A DNA stretch of 38,292 nucleotides from Lachnospiraceae bacterium. Lineage in GTDB: Bacteria > Bacillota > Clostridia > Lachnospirales > Lachnospiraceae. Each line of letters begins with the position of its first letter. Position 1 is the stretch's first letter. The notes below the pieces were generated by a model that saw only the letters and a program-made list of their open reading frames with translations, searched no databases and had not been told where the DNA came from. The stretch is from assembly GCA_021199655.1 (NCBI GenBank), contig JAJQHQ010000005.1:1-38292 (forward strand). The letters are read 5' to 3'. Positions 23,805 to 31,828 of the stretch are shown piece by piece. The position numbers were made by a program, and so were the translations under genes.

Positions 23805-25361
23805 ATGGCAGCAGGATTACAGGCAGGAGCAGGCAGGCGGGTGATCAGGATCCCGCCGGAGTATCTGGCAGTTGAAAATTTCGGATTGATCCATGACCCG
23901 ATCCATGCCAGAGCGGTGGCAATCCGCGGTGGAAGTTCTGAAAGCAACGGGAGCGATCATGCGGCGGAACAGAAATCAGGCAGTGCTGCTTTCATGAACT
24001 GCGATGGGAATATGCCAGTGTCGGGTGAGGAGACGATCATACTTGTCTCCCTGGAAATTACCTCCATGCCAGGCGAAGAGACAGCGGCAATCCGCTCTCT
24101 GATCGCGGAGAAAACAGGCGTAAAAGAGACAAATATCTGGGTGTGTGTGACGCACTCCTTTTCCTCTCCGCATCTTCTGCCGGATCATATGATGAAGTCG
24201 GAAAAAGAGATTGGACTGAAAAAGCAATACCGTGAGGCTCTGCAGAACGCGGCAGTCGGCGCGGCAGCGGACGCGGTGGAGCGGTTGCGTCCGGCCCGTC
24301 TTGGCGTTGGCACCGGTGAATGCGGAATCGTTGCGAACCGGGACATCGAGCTGGCAGACGGCTGGTGGATCGGCACAAACGGTGACGGCCCGACGAACCG
24401 GACCGTGACTGTGCTGCGCCTGGACGATCAGGAAGGGAATCCAATCGCCCTGATCAGCCATTTTGCCATCCAGTCTTCCGTGATGGATCAGTCCGAACTG
24501 ACAGACGGCAAAAAGCCGGTGACATCCGACATCGCCGGAAACGCCTGCCGGAAGGCAGAAATTGCTCTGGAGCAATCTGGAAACGCAGAAACAGAAAAGG
24601 AAGACAGATTAGAAACTAAACGCCTTGTCACGAATGCAAACAGCATGAAAAAGACAAATGTGAACACTCCGGTCGTGATGTTTTTAATCGGCGCGGCGGC
24701 CGACCAGGCTCCCATCGAAAAAGCAGTGAACGAGACCTTTGAACAGGGAGAAACCATCCGTACGGATCTGCACGAAGCAGGCTTTGCGGTCTGCGACCGT
24801 CTTTCCGAAAGATTAAAAGACAATATCATAGAGATATCGCAGGCAATTGTCTGTGATCAGGACGCAGATCAGGGCGCAGAACTTGATACAGATCAGAACG
24901 CAGAGCAGGACAGCAATCGGGCCACAGACCAGGACGCGGATCGGGACGGCAATCGGAACACAGATCAGGATACTGTATCAATCCGGACGATTTCTGCAAC
25001 ACTGACCGTGCCCGCAAAGCACATGAACCGCGACCTGCACAGCCTGCGCCCGACCAGAAACGCTATATACGAGCCGGACGGAGAGAGCGAAACCGAGATC
25101 GAGGGCATCCGCATCGGCAATATCGCCCTGCTGGGTGTGAAGCCGGAACTGACCTGCTGTACGGCGGCGGATATCATGCGACAGTCCGCATTTGACACAA
25201 CTCTTATCTGTACGCTGGTAAACGGCGCGTCCAAGTACATGGCGGACGCCGGAGCCTACGACCGCAGCTGCTACGAGGCGCAGAACTCCCCGTTCGGGCG
25301 CGGCGCGGCAGAGATGCTCGCGGAGCGGGCGGCGGAACTGCTGGGAGAGCTGCATTCATGA
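23805..25361 (+). CDS. Neutral/alkaline ceramidase-like protein
   Basis: 518 aa; ATG 23805 has GAAAGGGG upstream (a start at 23781 lacks one). The order of motifs resembles the N-terminal domain of neutral ceramidases (PF04734): VCVTHSFSSP (family THTHSGP), GIVANRDIELADG, TVTVLRLDDQEGNPIALISH, SDIAGNACR, and GAAADQAP. Typical members cleave N-acyl-sphingosine or related amides. Here the second His of HTH reads Phe and the FAxH motif reads FAIQ, so zinc binding may be lost. Residues of about 345-390 form an acidic low-complexity insert of repeated DQDAD-like units. No signal peptide, unlike secreted ceramidases, so the substrate is probably something else and intracellular. Confidence 0.6.
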   Translation: MAAGLQAGAGRRVIRIPPEYLAVENFGLIHDPIHARAVAIRGGSSESNGSDHAAEQKSGSAAFMNCDGNMPVSGEETIILVSLEITSMPGEETAAIRSLIAEKTGVKETNIWVCVTHSFSSPHLLPDHMMKSEKEIGLKKQYREALQNAAVGAAADAVERLRPARLGVGTGECGIVANRDIELADGWWIGTNGDGPTNRTVTVLRLDDQEGNPIALISHFAIQSSVMDQSELTDGKKPVTSDIAGNACRKAEIALEQSGNAETEKEDRLETKRLVTNANSMKKTNVNTPVVMFLIGAAADQAPIEKAVNETFEQGETIRTDLHEAGFAVCDRLSERLKDNIIEISQAIVCDQDADQGAELDTDQNAEQDSNRATDQDADRDGNRNTDQDTVSIRTISATLTVPAKHMNRDLHSLRPTRNAIYEPDGESETEIEGIRIGNIALLGVKPELTCCTAADIMRQSAFDTTLICTLVNGASKYMADAGAYDRSCYEAQNSPFGRGAAEMLAERAAELLGELHS

Positions 25362-25461
25362 ACGTGAGGTCAGGTGATTTCAGAAATGGAAAAAAGCGTT
25401 TCCAAATAGAGACTTGAGTGGAATTGCGATTGTGAAGTATGATAATTTCATCAAAATAGAT

Positions 25462-25493
25462 CCTGCGTTATCCTGTGCAGGTTAATACGCAGG
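25462..25493. repeat. Nested palindrome downstream of the ceramidase-like gene
   Basis: Outer arms CCTGCGT (25462-25468) and ACGCAGG (25487-25493) enclose the palindrome CCTGTGCAGG (25472-25481). It may be a regulator site or a weak terminator. Confidence 0.45.
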
Positions 25494-25509
25494 TGATCGA
25501 AAAAGAGTG

Positions 25510-25541
25510 GTAACTGTGCAGGTACTGTCCTGAATAGTTAC
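25510..25541. repeat. Interspersed palindromic repeat, copy d
   Basis: Begins GTAACTGTGCAGGTACTGTC and ends CTGAATAGTTAC. The central GGTACTGTCCTGAA segment is shared with the reverse complement of copy a's left arm. Confidence 0.65.
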
Positions 25542-25596
25542 AAAGAGTGCACATGTAACATACACTGATGTGCGCAGGAAAGGAAGGTGCCAGAAA

Positions 25597-26631
25597 ATGG
25601 TAATTGACGCAAATTTATACTGGGTTCCGGAGCAGCTTTTTACAGACGACGCTCTGATGGAACGTTTCCTGGGCGAGACAAAATTCGGCTGGGTCGGCCG
25701 CTGTGAGGAGATTCCGGGTGCAAACGGGAAAAAACAGGTCGTTCTCGAAAAACCGGAGGGCAGCCCAAACCTGAATTATGTGCAGGGCGACTATGTGCTG
25801 GAGAGCCAGCTCGCCGATCTGGACGCGGCAGGTGTGGACAAGGCAGTCCTCAAAGTGCCGGGCTGCCATGAATGGATGGATCTGGATTTTTGTAAAATGT
25901 TCAATGACGGCATGTACGACTACGCACAGAAAAGCGGCGGCAGACTGATCCCGCTGGCGGTCGTTCCGCCCTACGGGACGCCGGAAAGCCTTGCGGAACT
26001 GGATCGCTGCAAAAACGAACTCGGCATGAATGGCGTTCAGGTCAGCGCGCATTACGGCGACGCCTATCTTGACGATGAGCGTTTCTCCGCGTTTTTCGCA
26101 AAGGTTAATGAATTGCAGATGAACGTATACGTCCATCACACCCCGATCCCTGCAGAGCCGCAGTCCTTCCTTGCGTACAATAACGTAAGACGTTCCTATG
26201 GCCGCTGCGTCGACCAGGGCCTGGCGGTCGGCCGCGAAGTGTTCAGCGACCTGTTCATCAAATATCCGAACATCAAAATGGTGCACTCCATGCTCGGAGG
26301 CGGCTTCTTTGCCATCGCCAACATGATGTTCCCGCAGCAGGCGAAAAAGACCGAAGACGTCAGCCGCTTCAAATCCGACAGCGGCGAGACGGCGGCGCGT
26401 TTCCGTGAGCATATTTACTTTGAGATGTCTCACGCACAGCCCTGGGGCAAGACCCAGCTGGAATGTGCGGTGAAAGTGCTCGGCGCCGACCATATCATCT
26501 GGGGCACCTCCTATCCGGTTCGCAAAGAATGGCTGACCGACGGCCCGGCTTTCGTGCGGGCACTCGACGTCACAGACGAGGAAAAAGAGCTGATGCTGCA
26601 CGGCAACGCTGAGGAGATTTATAAAATCTGA
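25597..26631 (+). CDS. Amidohydrolase-2-like TIM-barrel protein (ACMSD/decarboxylase superfamily)
   Basis: 344 aa; ATG 25597 follows AAGGAAGG. Similar in plan to PF04909 enzymes: N-terminal MVIDANLYWVPE, VDKAVLKVPGCHEW, GMNGVQVSAHYGD, VYVHHTPIP, the KYPNIKMVHSMLGGG segment and the C-terminal IIWGTSYPVRKE with LHGNAEEIYK. In the family, an N-terminal HxH and a late Asp in GSDYP help bind metal; here these read DAN and TSYP. It may be a metal-independent variant or a non-catalytic binder. Transcribed after palindromic repeat copy d and closed by a terminator. Confidence 0.75.
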   Translation: MVIDANLYWVPEQLFTDDALMERFLGETKFGWVGRCEEIPGANGKKQVVLEKPEGSPNLNYVQGDYVLESQLADLDAAGVDKAVLKVPGCHEWMDLDFCKMFNDGMYDYAQKSGGRLIPLAVVPPYGTPESLAELDRCKNELGMNGVQVSAHYGDAYLDDERFSAFFAKVNELQMNVYVHHTPIPAEPQSFLAYNNVRRSYGRCVDQGLAVGREVFSDLFIKYPNIKMVHSMLGGGFFAIANMMFPQQAKKTEDVSRFKSDSGETAARFREHIYFEMSHAQPWGKTQLECAVKVLGADHIIWGTSYPVRKEWLTDGPAFVRALDVTDEEKELMLHGNAEEIYKI

Positions 26632-26670
26632 AAAAGACATAAAAGTAAGAATAATCGATCGGGCAGAAGG

Positions 26671-26706
26671 CGGGCTGTATGGTAAAACATGCAGCCCGTC
26701 TTTTCT
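26671..26706 (+). terminator. Terminator after the amidohydrolase gene
   Basis: CGGGCTGTATG (26671-26681) pairs with CATGCAGCCCG (26688-26698), one G-T pair, loop GTAAAA, then TCTTTTCT. Confidence 0.85.
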
Positions 26707-26795
26707 GTCAGGGCAAAGAAAATATGTTTGGGTTTATAAACATAATGATACTAATTTTACGTTAAATAAACAATGATAATATTGTATGAAACCTA

Positions 26796-26824
26796 TTGAC
26801 GCAAGAAAAGTTATGTGTTAATAT
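26796..26824 (+). promoter_or_regulatory. SigA-type promoter of the Uma2 gene
   Basis: TTGACG at 26796-26801, 17-bp spacer, TAATAT at 26819-26824. Palindromic repeat copy e lies in the transcribed leader just downstream. Confidence 0.65.
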
Positions 26825-26854
26825 GCATTTACAAACAAAAGAGAAAGTTGGAGG

Positions 26855-26881
26855 GTAACTGTGAAAGTTCTGAACAGTTAC
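26855..26881. repeat. Interspersed palindromic repeat, copy e (best palindrome)
   Basis: GTAACTGT, the spacer GAAAGTTCTGA, then ACAGTTAC: perfect 8-bp arms. In the RNA it would form a hairpin about 25 nt after the predicted transcription start. Confidence 0.75.
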
Positions 26882-26938
26882 GTTCGGAGAAGAACTGAAA
26901 GGATAGAGCAAAATAAGAAAAAAACAGGAGGATACCGG

Positions 26939-27730
26939 ATGAACGACAAGAGAGGATTGGAAAAGCCGAAAACGCAGGAAGGCCAGAAGGACATGAATTT
27001 GCAGAAGGACCAGATTCCTATCGTATATCAGAGAACGGAAGAGTTTTCTGCGGAAGATGTATTGAAGGAAGCAGCGCTGCAGTACGCAGTTCATTCTTAC
27101 GAGCGCCAGGGGGAATACACCCTGGAGGATTACTATGCACTGCCGGATGAACAGCGGGTTGAGCTGATTGACGGTGTATTTTTTGATATGGCGGCACCTT
27201 ATACTACGCATCAGATTGCAGGTTTTGAAATCAGTCTGCAGCTTGGGAGTTACATTAAGTCTCAGAAAGGTTCTTGCCGTGCTATGTACGCGCCGGTTGA
27301 TGTGCAGCTGGACTGCGATGACAGGACTATGGTACAGCCGGATGTTCTGGTAGTATGCGACAAAGGTAAGATTCGTAAGCGATGTGTTTATGGCGCACCT
27401 GATTTTGTGATTGAGGTTTTATCAGACTCGACTGCCCGCAAGGACAGAACCGTGAAACTCAGGAAATATCTTAATGCGGGCGTGCGGGAGTACTGGCTTG
27501 TCGATTTGGAACAGGAAAAAGTGATCGTGTATGACGCTACAGATGAAATCGGAGCAGGTGTAAATGAGACAGGCGCAAACAGCGTAGACGGAAACAGGAC
27601 GGACATGAGATATCGCACTTTTATTTACGGTATGGATCAACCGGTGCCGGTGCAGATTTTTGGAGGAAAGTGCCAGATTTATTTTGATGAGATCTGTGAG
27701 GCAGTAAGGCCGATCCTGCAGCAGAATTGA
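26939..27730 (+). CDS. Uma2-family PD-(D/E)XK nuclease
   Basis: 263 aa; ATG 26939 has AGGAGG 6 nt upstream, whereas a start at 26861 would lie within the palindromic repeat. After a Lys/Gln-rich N-terminus of about 60 residues comes the Uma2 domain (PF05685): EYTLEDYYALPDEQRVELID, THQIAGFEISLQLGSYI, the YAPVDVQLD strand, VQPDVLVVCD (catalytic Asp) and APDFVIEVLSDST...KDRTVKLRKYLN (Glu and Lys), then VREYWLVDLE. The active-site set appears complete. Uma2 genes are very common in Firmicutes and cyanobacteria; the biological role is poorly known. It lies just upstream of the HTH/kinase module, but has its own promoter. Confidence 0.88.
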   Translation: MNDKRGLEKPKTQEGQKDMNLQKDQIPIVYQRTEEFSAEDVLKEAALQYAVHSYERQGEYTLEDYYALPDEQRVELIDGVFFDMAAPYTTHQIAGFEISLQLGSYIKSQKGSCRAMYAPVDVQLDCDDRTMVQPDVLVVCDKGKIRKRCVYGAPDFVIEVLSDSTARKDRTVKLRKYLNAGVREYWLVDLEQEKVIVYDATDEIGAGVNETGANSVDGNRTDMRYRTFIYGMDQPVPVQIFGGKCQIYFDEICEAVRPILQQN

Positions 27731-27833
27731 GATACACCATAGAGTTTGCGTCTTGTGAAACTCCGGATTCTGTGGTACAGTGAAAGCCGTGCATGAAAAA
27801 GCTGTGTTTTGCACAAGGCGCGGTTTTCTTCCA

Positions 27834-27853
27834 TACCTGTTATGCAAGTATGG
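27834..27853 (+). promoter_or_regulatory. Small hairpin upstream of the HTH gene
   Basis: CCATAC (27834-27839) and GTATGG (27848-27853) with an 8-nt loop, about 50 bp before the HTH start. It could be an operator or an RNA stem. Confidence 0.35.
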
Positions 27854-27903
27854 ACATAAGGTACTCTGTGAATATTTTGGCAGCAAAACGGAGGATACAA
27901 CAG

Positions 27904-28365
27904 ATGTTCAAGGATTCAACCACCGGACTCGATTCTATTCTGGAAAAGACAGAACCCGACCAAATCGATACATATCTGGAAACACAGGCGGAAAACCTTG
28001 TGGATTCCGACCGTCCCTTTGCCGCGTATATGCGGGCAAAATTCAAAGAAAAAAAGATATCACAACAGGATATCTTCCGGAGGGCTGACATTCCGGAACA
28101 ATATGGTTACCGTCTGATCGGACAGACCAAGAACACTCTTCGCAGAGATTATATTCTCCGTTTCTGCTTTGCGACCGGATTTACTTTAAAGGAGACGCAG
28201 CGCGCCTTAAAGCTTTATAAAATGTCAGAACTCTATTCCCGCGTGCCCAGAGATGCTGTGCTGATGATCGCATTCAACCGGGGAATGAGTGATATAGACA
28301 GTGTAAACCGTTTGCTGAAGGAGCATGATATGGCTCCGCTTGAAGAATGTGCGCATGAAGAATGA
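27904..28365 (+). CDS. HTH protein heading the kinase/pseudokinase module
   Basis: 153 aa; ATG 27904 has CGGAGGAT upstream (an in-frame start at 27793 has no RBS and begins in a different sequence context). The middle of the protein reads like an XRE-type helix-turn-helix: KKISQQDIFRRADIPEQYGY, LIGQTKNTLRRDYILRFCFA, then TGFTLKETQRALKLYKMSEL. The C-terminal part (RDAVLMIAFNRGMSDIDSVN) repeats the plan of small prophage-type or antitoxin-type regulators. It is followed in the same reading frame by the kinase gene. A DNA-binding or adaptor role next to a membrane kinase is inferred. Confidence 0.7.
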   Translation: MFKDSTTGLDSILEKTEPDQIDTYLETQAENLVDSDRPFAAYMRAKFKEKKISQQDIFRRADIPEQYGYRLIGQTKNTLRRDYILRFCFATGFTLKETQRALKLYKMSELYSRVPRDAVLMIAFNRGMSDIDSVNRLLKEHDMAPLEECAHEE

Positions 28366-28388
28366 TTTGCTGAACGGACTTCCCGGCT

Positions 28389-28505
28389 GCCGCATTCAAT
28401 AGTCACATTTGATGGTCGCATTTGTATGCCGCATTCGATAGTCACATTTGATGGTCGCATTTGTATGCCGCATGTGACAATCATATTCGACGGCTGTATT
28501 TTGCT
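28389..28505 (+). repeat. 39-bp tandem repeat between the HTH and kinase genes
   Basis: Units at 28389-28427 and 28428-28466 differ at one base; a third, degenerate unit is at 28467-28505. The unit length is a multiple of three and the frame stays open, so it would encode PHSIVTFDGRICM-type 13-residue repeats if translated. Confidence 0.75.
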
Positions 28506-28548
28506 GCCGGATCCGGATACGAAAGAGAAAACAGAGGATACGGATTTT

Positions 28549-29826
28549 ATGGAAGAACAAAACACCGACGCACTGTCTCATTATCAGCCCGCTACCATCA
28601 TCAATGCCCGGCATGGCATCCAGCTTGTGCAGCATGAGGGAACCGGCAGGCTTTTTGTAAAAAAACAGCTGAAACAGTACAATCTCGAGGTTTTTCAGAT
28701 GCTCCGCGCTCATCCGGTGCCGAATACGCCGCGCATTTATGAGCTTGTGGAAGAGAACGGCACTCTGACGGTGATAGAAGAATACCTGCAGGGGCAGACT
28801 CTGCAGGGGCTTCTGGAAGAACACGGGAATTTTTCAGAAAACGAAGCCATTGCCATTACACTTGCTATTGCCGGGATCGTGCAGAATCTGCACCATATGG
28901 AGCCTCCGATCATTCACCGCGACATCAAGCCTGCCAATCTGATCCTTTCACCTGATCACGTGCTGAAGCTGCTGGATTTCAACGCGGCAAAATTTGCTTC
29001 GGACGGAGAGAACCGCGACACGGTTCTGCTCGGTACAGCCGGATACGCTGCTCCTGAACAGTATGGGTTTGGGGCGTCCTGCCTGCAGACCGATATTTTC
29101 TCCATCGGAGTCATTCTTAATGTCCTGCTGACCGGAAGTCTGCCGCAGGAAAAATTAACGGAAGGAAGACTGTCCGCCATGATAAAAAAATGTGTGGAAG
29201 TCAATCCGCGTGACCGATATGCCAGTATAGATCAGTTCATCGGGGAACTGCTGTGGGTCAGAGACAATCCCAATGCCCTGCCGCCTTTGGCCGCAGCTTT
29301 TTATGCGCAGGACCGGGCATGGAATCCTGCGGCTAAAGCCGCACCCGGCTCGCGCAGGCGAGTAGGAAGCGACAAGCCGTCTCCTACTCGATCGGATCAG
29401 GTATCCTCATCGACGGAGTCTTCATATTCGGAGGGAATTTACGATCGTCCGAATGACGATGCAGGTGCCGACGGGCATGACAAAATGAAGGGCGGCCCAT
29501 CTGCAGAAGCTGCTGCCGGTGCTGAAAGAGAAGATCCCGCGTCCGCTTCCATGCGGCGCTTTCTGCCGCCCGGATTTCGCAGCGGCTCCCCAACAAAAAT
29601 TGTGATTGCAATCGCAGGGTATCTGATTCTGCTTTTCAATGGCATCAAAGTAGCGTTTCCTTACCTCGCGGTCATTTTCTTTTCCGCAAACTATCTTGAT
29701 GTTCAGTCTGCCCTTCCGCTTACGGACAGCAAAAGATGGCCTGTCCGGATTATCGGCGTAGTTCTCTATGACGTTATTATTTTTGTGGTAGTGTTTGTGA
29801 TTGAAATGATCCTGTTCGGCTGGTAG
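28549..29826 (+). CDS. Membrane Ser/Thr protein kinase (Hanks type)
   Basis: 425 aa from ATG 28549 (GAGGA 10 nt upstream). Kinase domain of about 15-270: ATP-anchoring Lys in FVKKQL (38-39), HRDIKPANLIL (123-133, catalytic Asp125), DFNAAK (143-148, metal Asp; DFG reads DFN), and GTAGYAAPEQ (162-171). The glycine-rich loop is degenerate. A disordered Ser/Pro/Asp-rich linker (about 290-375) leads to the juxtamembrane motif RRFLPPGFRSG and three hydrophobic segments (ending FVVVFVIEMILFGW), so the kinase is anchored by its C-terminus, with no extracellular sensor domain. Frame is shared with the upstream HTH gene, with one TGA between. The downstream pseudokinase is a paralogue of equal length. 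Confidence 0.88.
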   Translation: MEEQNTDALSHYQPATIINARHGIQLVQHEGTGRLFVKKQLKQYNLEVFQMLRAHPVPNTPRIYELVEENGTLTVIEEYLQGQTLQGLLEEHGNFSENEAIAITLAIAGIVQNLHHMEPPIIHRDIKPANLILSPDHVLKLLDFNAAKFASDGENRDTVLLGTAGYAAPEQYGFGASCLQTDIFSIGVILNVLLTGSLPQEKLTEGRLSAMIKKCVEVNPRDRYASIDQFIGELLWVRDNPNALPPLAAAFYAQDRAWNPAAKAAPGSRRRVGSDKPSPTRSDQVSSSTESSYSEGIYDRPNDDAGADGHDKMKGGPSAEAAAGAEREDPASASMRRFLPPGFRSGSPTKIVIAIAGYLILLFNGIKVAFPYLAVIFFSANYLDVQSALPLTDSKRWPVRIIGVVLYDVIIFVVVFVIEMILFGW

Positions 29827-29995
29827 ATGGAACCGGATTTACTTCTGCATGAAGAACTTCCGCATACAAAATCGTCCTTTGAGCAATGCGGCTGTACCGT
29901 CTCCGGTTTTTTGGAAATAATCGGGACATAGCCTGCCTCACAGATTTGCGGGGCGAATCTATGGATAAATAAAGAAGATAAGGGAGATTTGTGTT

Positions 29996-31252
29996 ATGGA
30001 ATTGAATGGGGAACTGGCTCTGTCTTATTACCGGCCTCTCAAAACAGTCACTGCTCAGCACGGTTTCCGGCTTGTGCAGCATATAGAGACAGGAGCTCTT
30101 TTTGCAGAAAAAAGGCTCCCGCTCCGCAATGCCGGAGTCTTCCGGACGCTGAAAGAGCATCCGGTCCCGGGCACTCCGCGCATCTGTGAACTGGTAGAAG
30201 ACGGCGAAACGCTGGTAGTAATAGAAGAATATCTCGCGGGGGACACTCTTTCAGAGCTTCTGGATGAGCGCGGCGCGTTCCCGGAAGAGGAAGCGACAGC
30301 TCTGACACTTGCCCTAGCCAAAATAGTACAGGAACTTTACCATAGGACTCCTGCGGTCGCCCACAGGAATATCTGTCCGTCCCACCTGATCCTTTCGCCG
30401 GATCATGTGCTGAAGCTTGTCAGTTTTCAGGATGCGGAGCTGATTCTGCCACCGCAGGCCGGAACAGATATTTCCGGAACAGACACGTCTGGAATATATT
30501 CCGGAGTTCAGAAGGATATCCACGACATCGGAGAACTTCTGAAAATACTTTTGACCGGCGGGACCGCTGCAGCTTCTGAGCAGACGTCTTCTGAGCAGAA
30601 ACTCTGTGTGCGGGCAAATTATATGCAGACACCTGCTGCACAAACGCGGCGGAAAACCAGCAGGTCTCTTGCTGCTTTTATCACAAAATGTACGAAACAG
30701 GATTCATCCGATTGCTTCAAAAACATAGACGAGCTGGTTGCGGAGCTGCAGAGCATACGCTTATGTTCGGAAGAAAAATCGAATCCGACTGAACAGATAT
30801 CTGGAGCAAACAAAGAGAGCAGAACTGCGGCACAGGAGCCATCGACATAGGAATCATCGGCACAGAAATCATCGACATCCGTATCCTCAACAGAACCGGC
30901 ATCGCAGGGAAGCCTTTCCTGGCGTCGCTTTCTGCCGCCCGGATTTCGCAGCGGAAATCCCTTTAACATGGTTGTGGCGATTCTGGTGTATGCTTCTCTG
31001 ATTTATTTTCTGGTAATGGAAATCGACAATCAGGCGGATGATCTGACAATAACCATCGGACTTTTTCTGACAGCTCTTGGCATCATATTCTTTACAGGAG
31101 ACTATCTGGGAATACAGTCCTTTCTGCCAATCACCAGAAGGCCCAGGGTTTTCGCAAAGGTAATCGGCATCTTTCTTTATGATTTTCTCATATTTCTGGC
31201 CGGGCTTCTACTTTCAAGCGTATTGTGTGAACTGGTATCCCTGCTGGGGTGA
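29996..31252 (+). pseudogene. Membrane pseudokinase, paralogue of the kinase, interrupted by one in-frame TAG
   Basis: The frame runs 419 codons from ATG 29996 (AGGGAG 9 nt upstream) to TGA 31250-31252, broken only by TAG at 30848-30850 (codon 285). The first 140 residues align without gaps with the 28549 kinase, but HRD reads HRN (123-125), DFN reads SFQ (143-145), and the activation loop and APE are gone, so it should not phosphorylate; the Lys at 39 remains. After the TAG the frame encodes SWRRFLPPGFRSGNP and three membrane segments, matching the kinase's end. As read, the product is a soluble 284-aa pseudokinase; with the amber read or corrected it would be a 418-aa membrane protein. Nonsense mutation, readthrough or a base-calling error are all possible. 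Confidence 0.75.
30830..30889 (+). repeat. 15-bp repeat array around the amber codon
   Basis: Four 15-bp units (30830, 30845, 30860, 30875) encode AQEPS, T-amber-ESS, AQKSS and TSVSS. In the first and third units the second codon is CAG; in the second unit it is TAG. Confidence 0.7.
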
Positions 31253-31356
31253 ATGGCAGCGCTCTTCGCATGCCATCTCAGGGGAAGTGCATCTCAGGAT
31301 AAGTGATAAGTTTGTGTATGTTATTTGCAATATTATAAACTGTAACAGCAATGTAA

Positions 31357-31620
31357 TTCGGATACACATCGGGAGACGGAGTGGATTATATCTCTCTGAC
31401 TGCAACATCCTATGCCGGATATAATACGGCATAGTTCAGCGGAATTCTGACATGGGTCAGCGACAATACATACACGGCAGAAGATTTTTCGTGGCTTTCA
31501 CTGGAGATCACTTTTGACGGAGAAAGTATGCAGGTGGTTGTCCTGTATGCGGATATGGACGGAGACAATGCGTTCGAAGGGCATTATGAGAAGACCGCCG
31601 ATCTGGGTATGGTCGGCTGA
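31357..31620 (+). pseudogene. Decayed fragment of a secreted-type protein gene
   Basis: An open frame with no start reads GDGVDYISLTATSYAGYNTA, then TAG at 31432-31434, then FSGILTWVSDNTYTAEDFSW, LEITFDGESMQVVVLYADMD and GDNAFEGHYEKTADLGMVG, stopping at 31618-31620. The composition is that of a beta-rich extracellular domain. With an internal amber codon, no start and no RBS, it looks like a remnant. The rest of 31253-31828 shows no gene. Confidence 0.55.
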
Positions 31621-31802
31621 GAAATTGTAAAAGCTGGTCTTTCGGAATGAGATCTCAAATGATGCGTTTTAAGGGAATGGAAAAAGCATATACGGATTCC
31701 AGAGTATGGGATTATGTATCTGTGTTCCAGCGATGAAAACTTTCAGATAAAGCATCATGTGAGGATAGAATAGCAAATAGATAAGGCATAGAATAGATAT
31801 CA

Positions 31803-31825
31803 GGGGCAGCATTGCCCCCTTGTTT
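31803..31825. terminator. Hairpin at the 3' end of the second Rpn gene
   Basis: GGGGCA (31803-31808) and TGCCCC (31813-31818), loop GCAT, inside a larger imperfect repeat with CAAATAGATAAG-like arms. The T-rich side lies on the plus strand, so termination of the minus-strand gene is uncertain. Confidence 0.4.
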
Positions 31826-31828
31826 GTC

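Noticed and set aside
28389..28505. CRISPR-like array
   Set aside because: The three 39-bp units are directly adjacent with no spacers.
29827..29931. 34-codon frame starting immediately after the kinase stop
   Set aside because: No RBS and no recognisable feature; it ends before the pseudokinase RBS.
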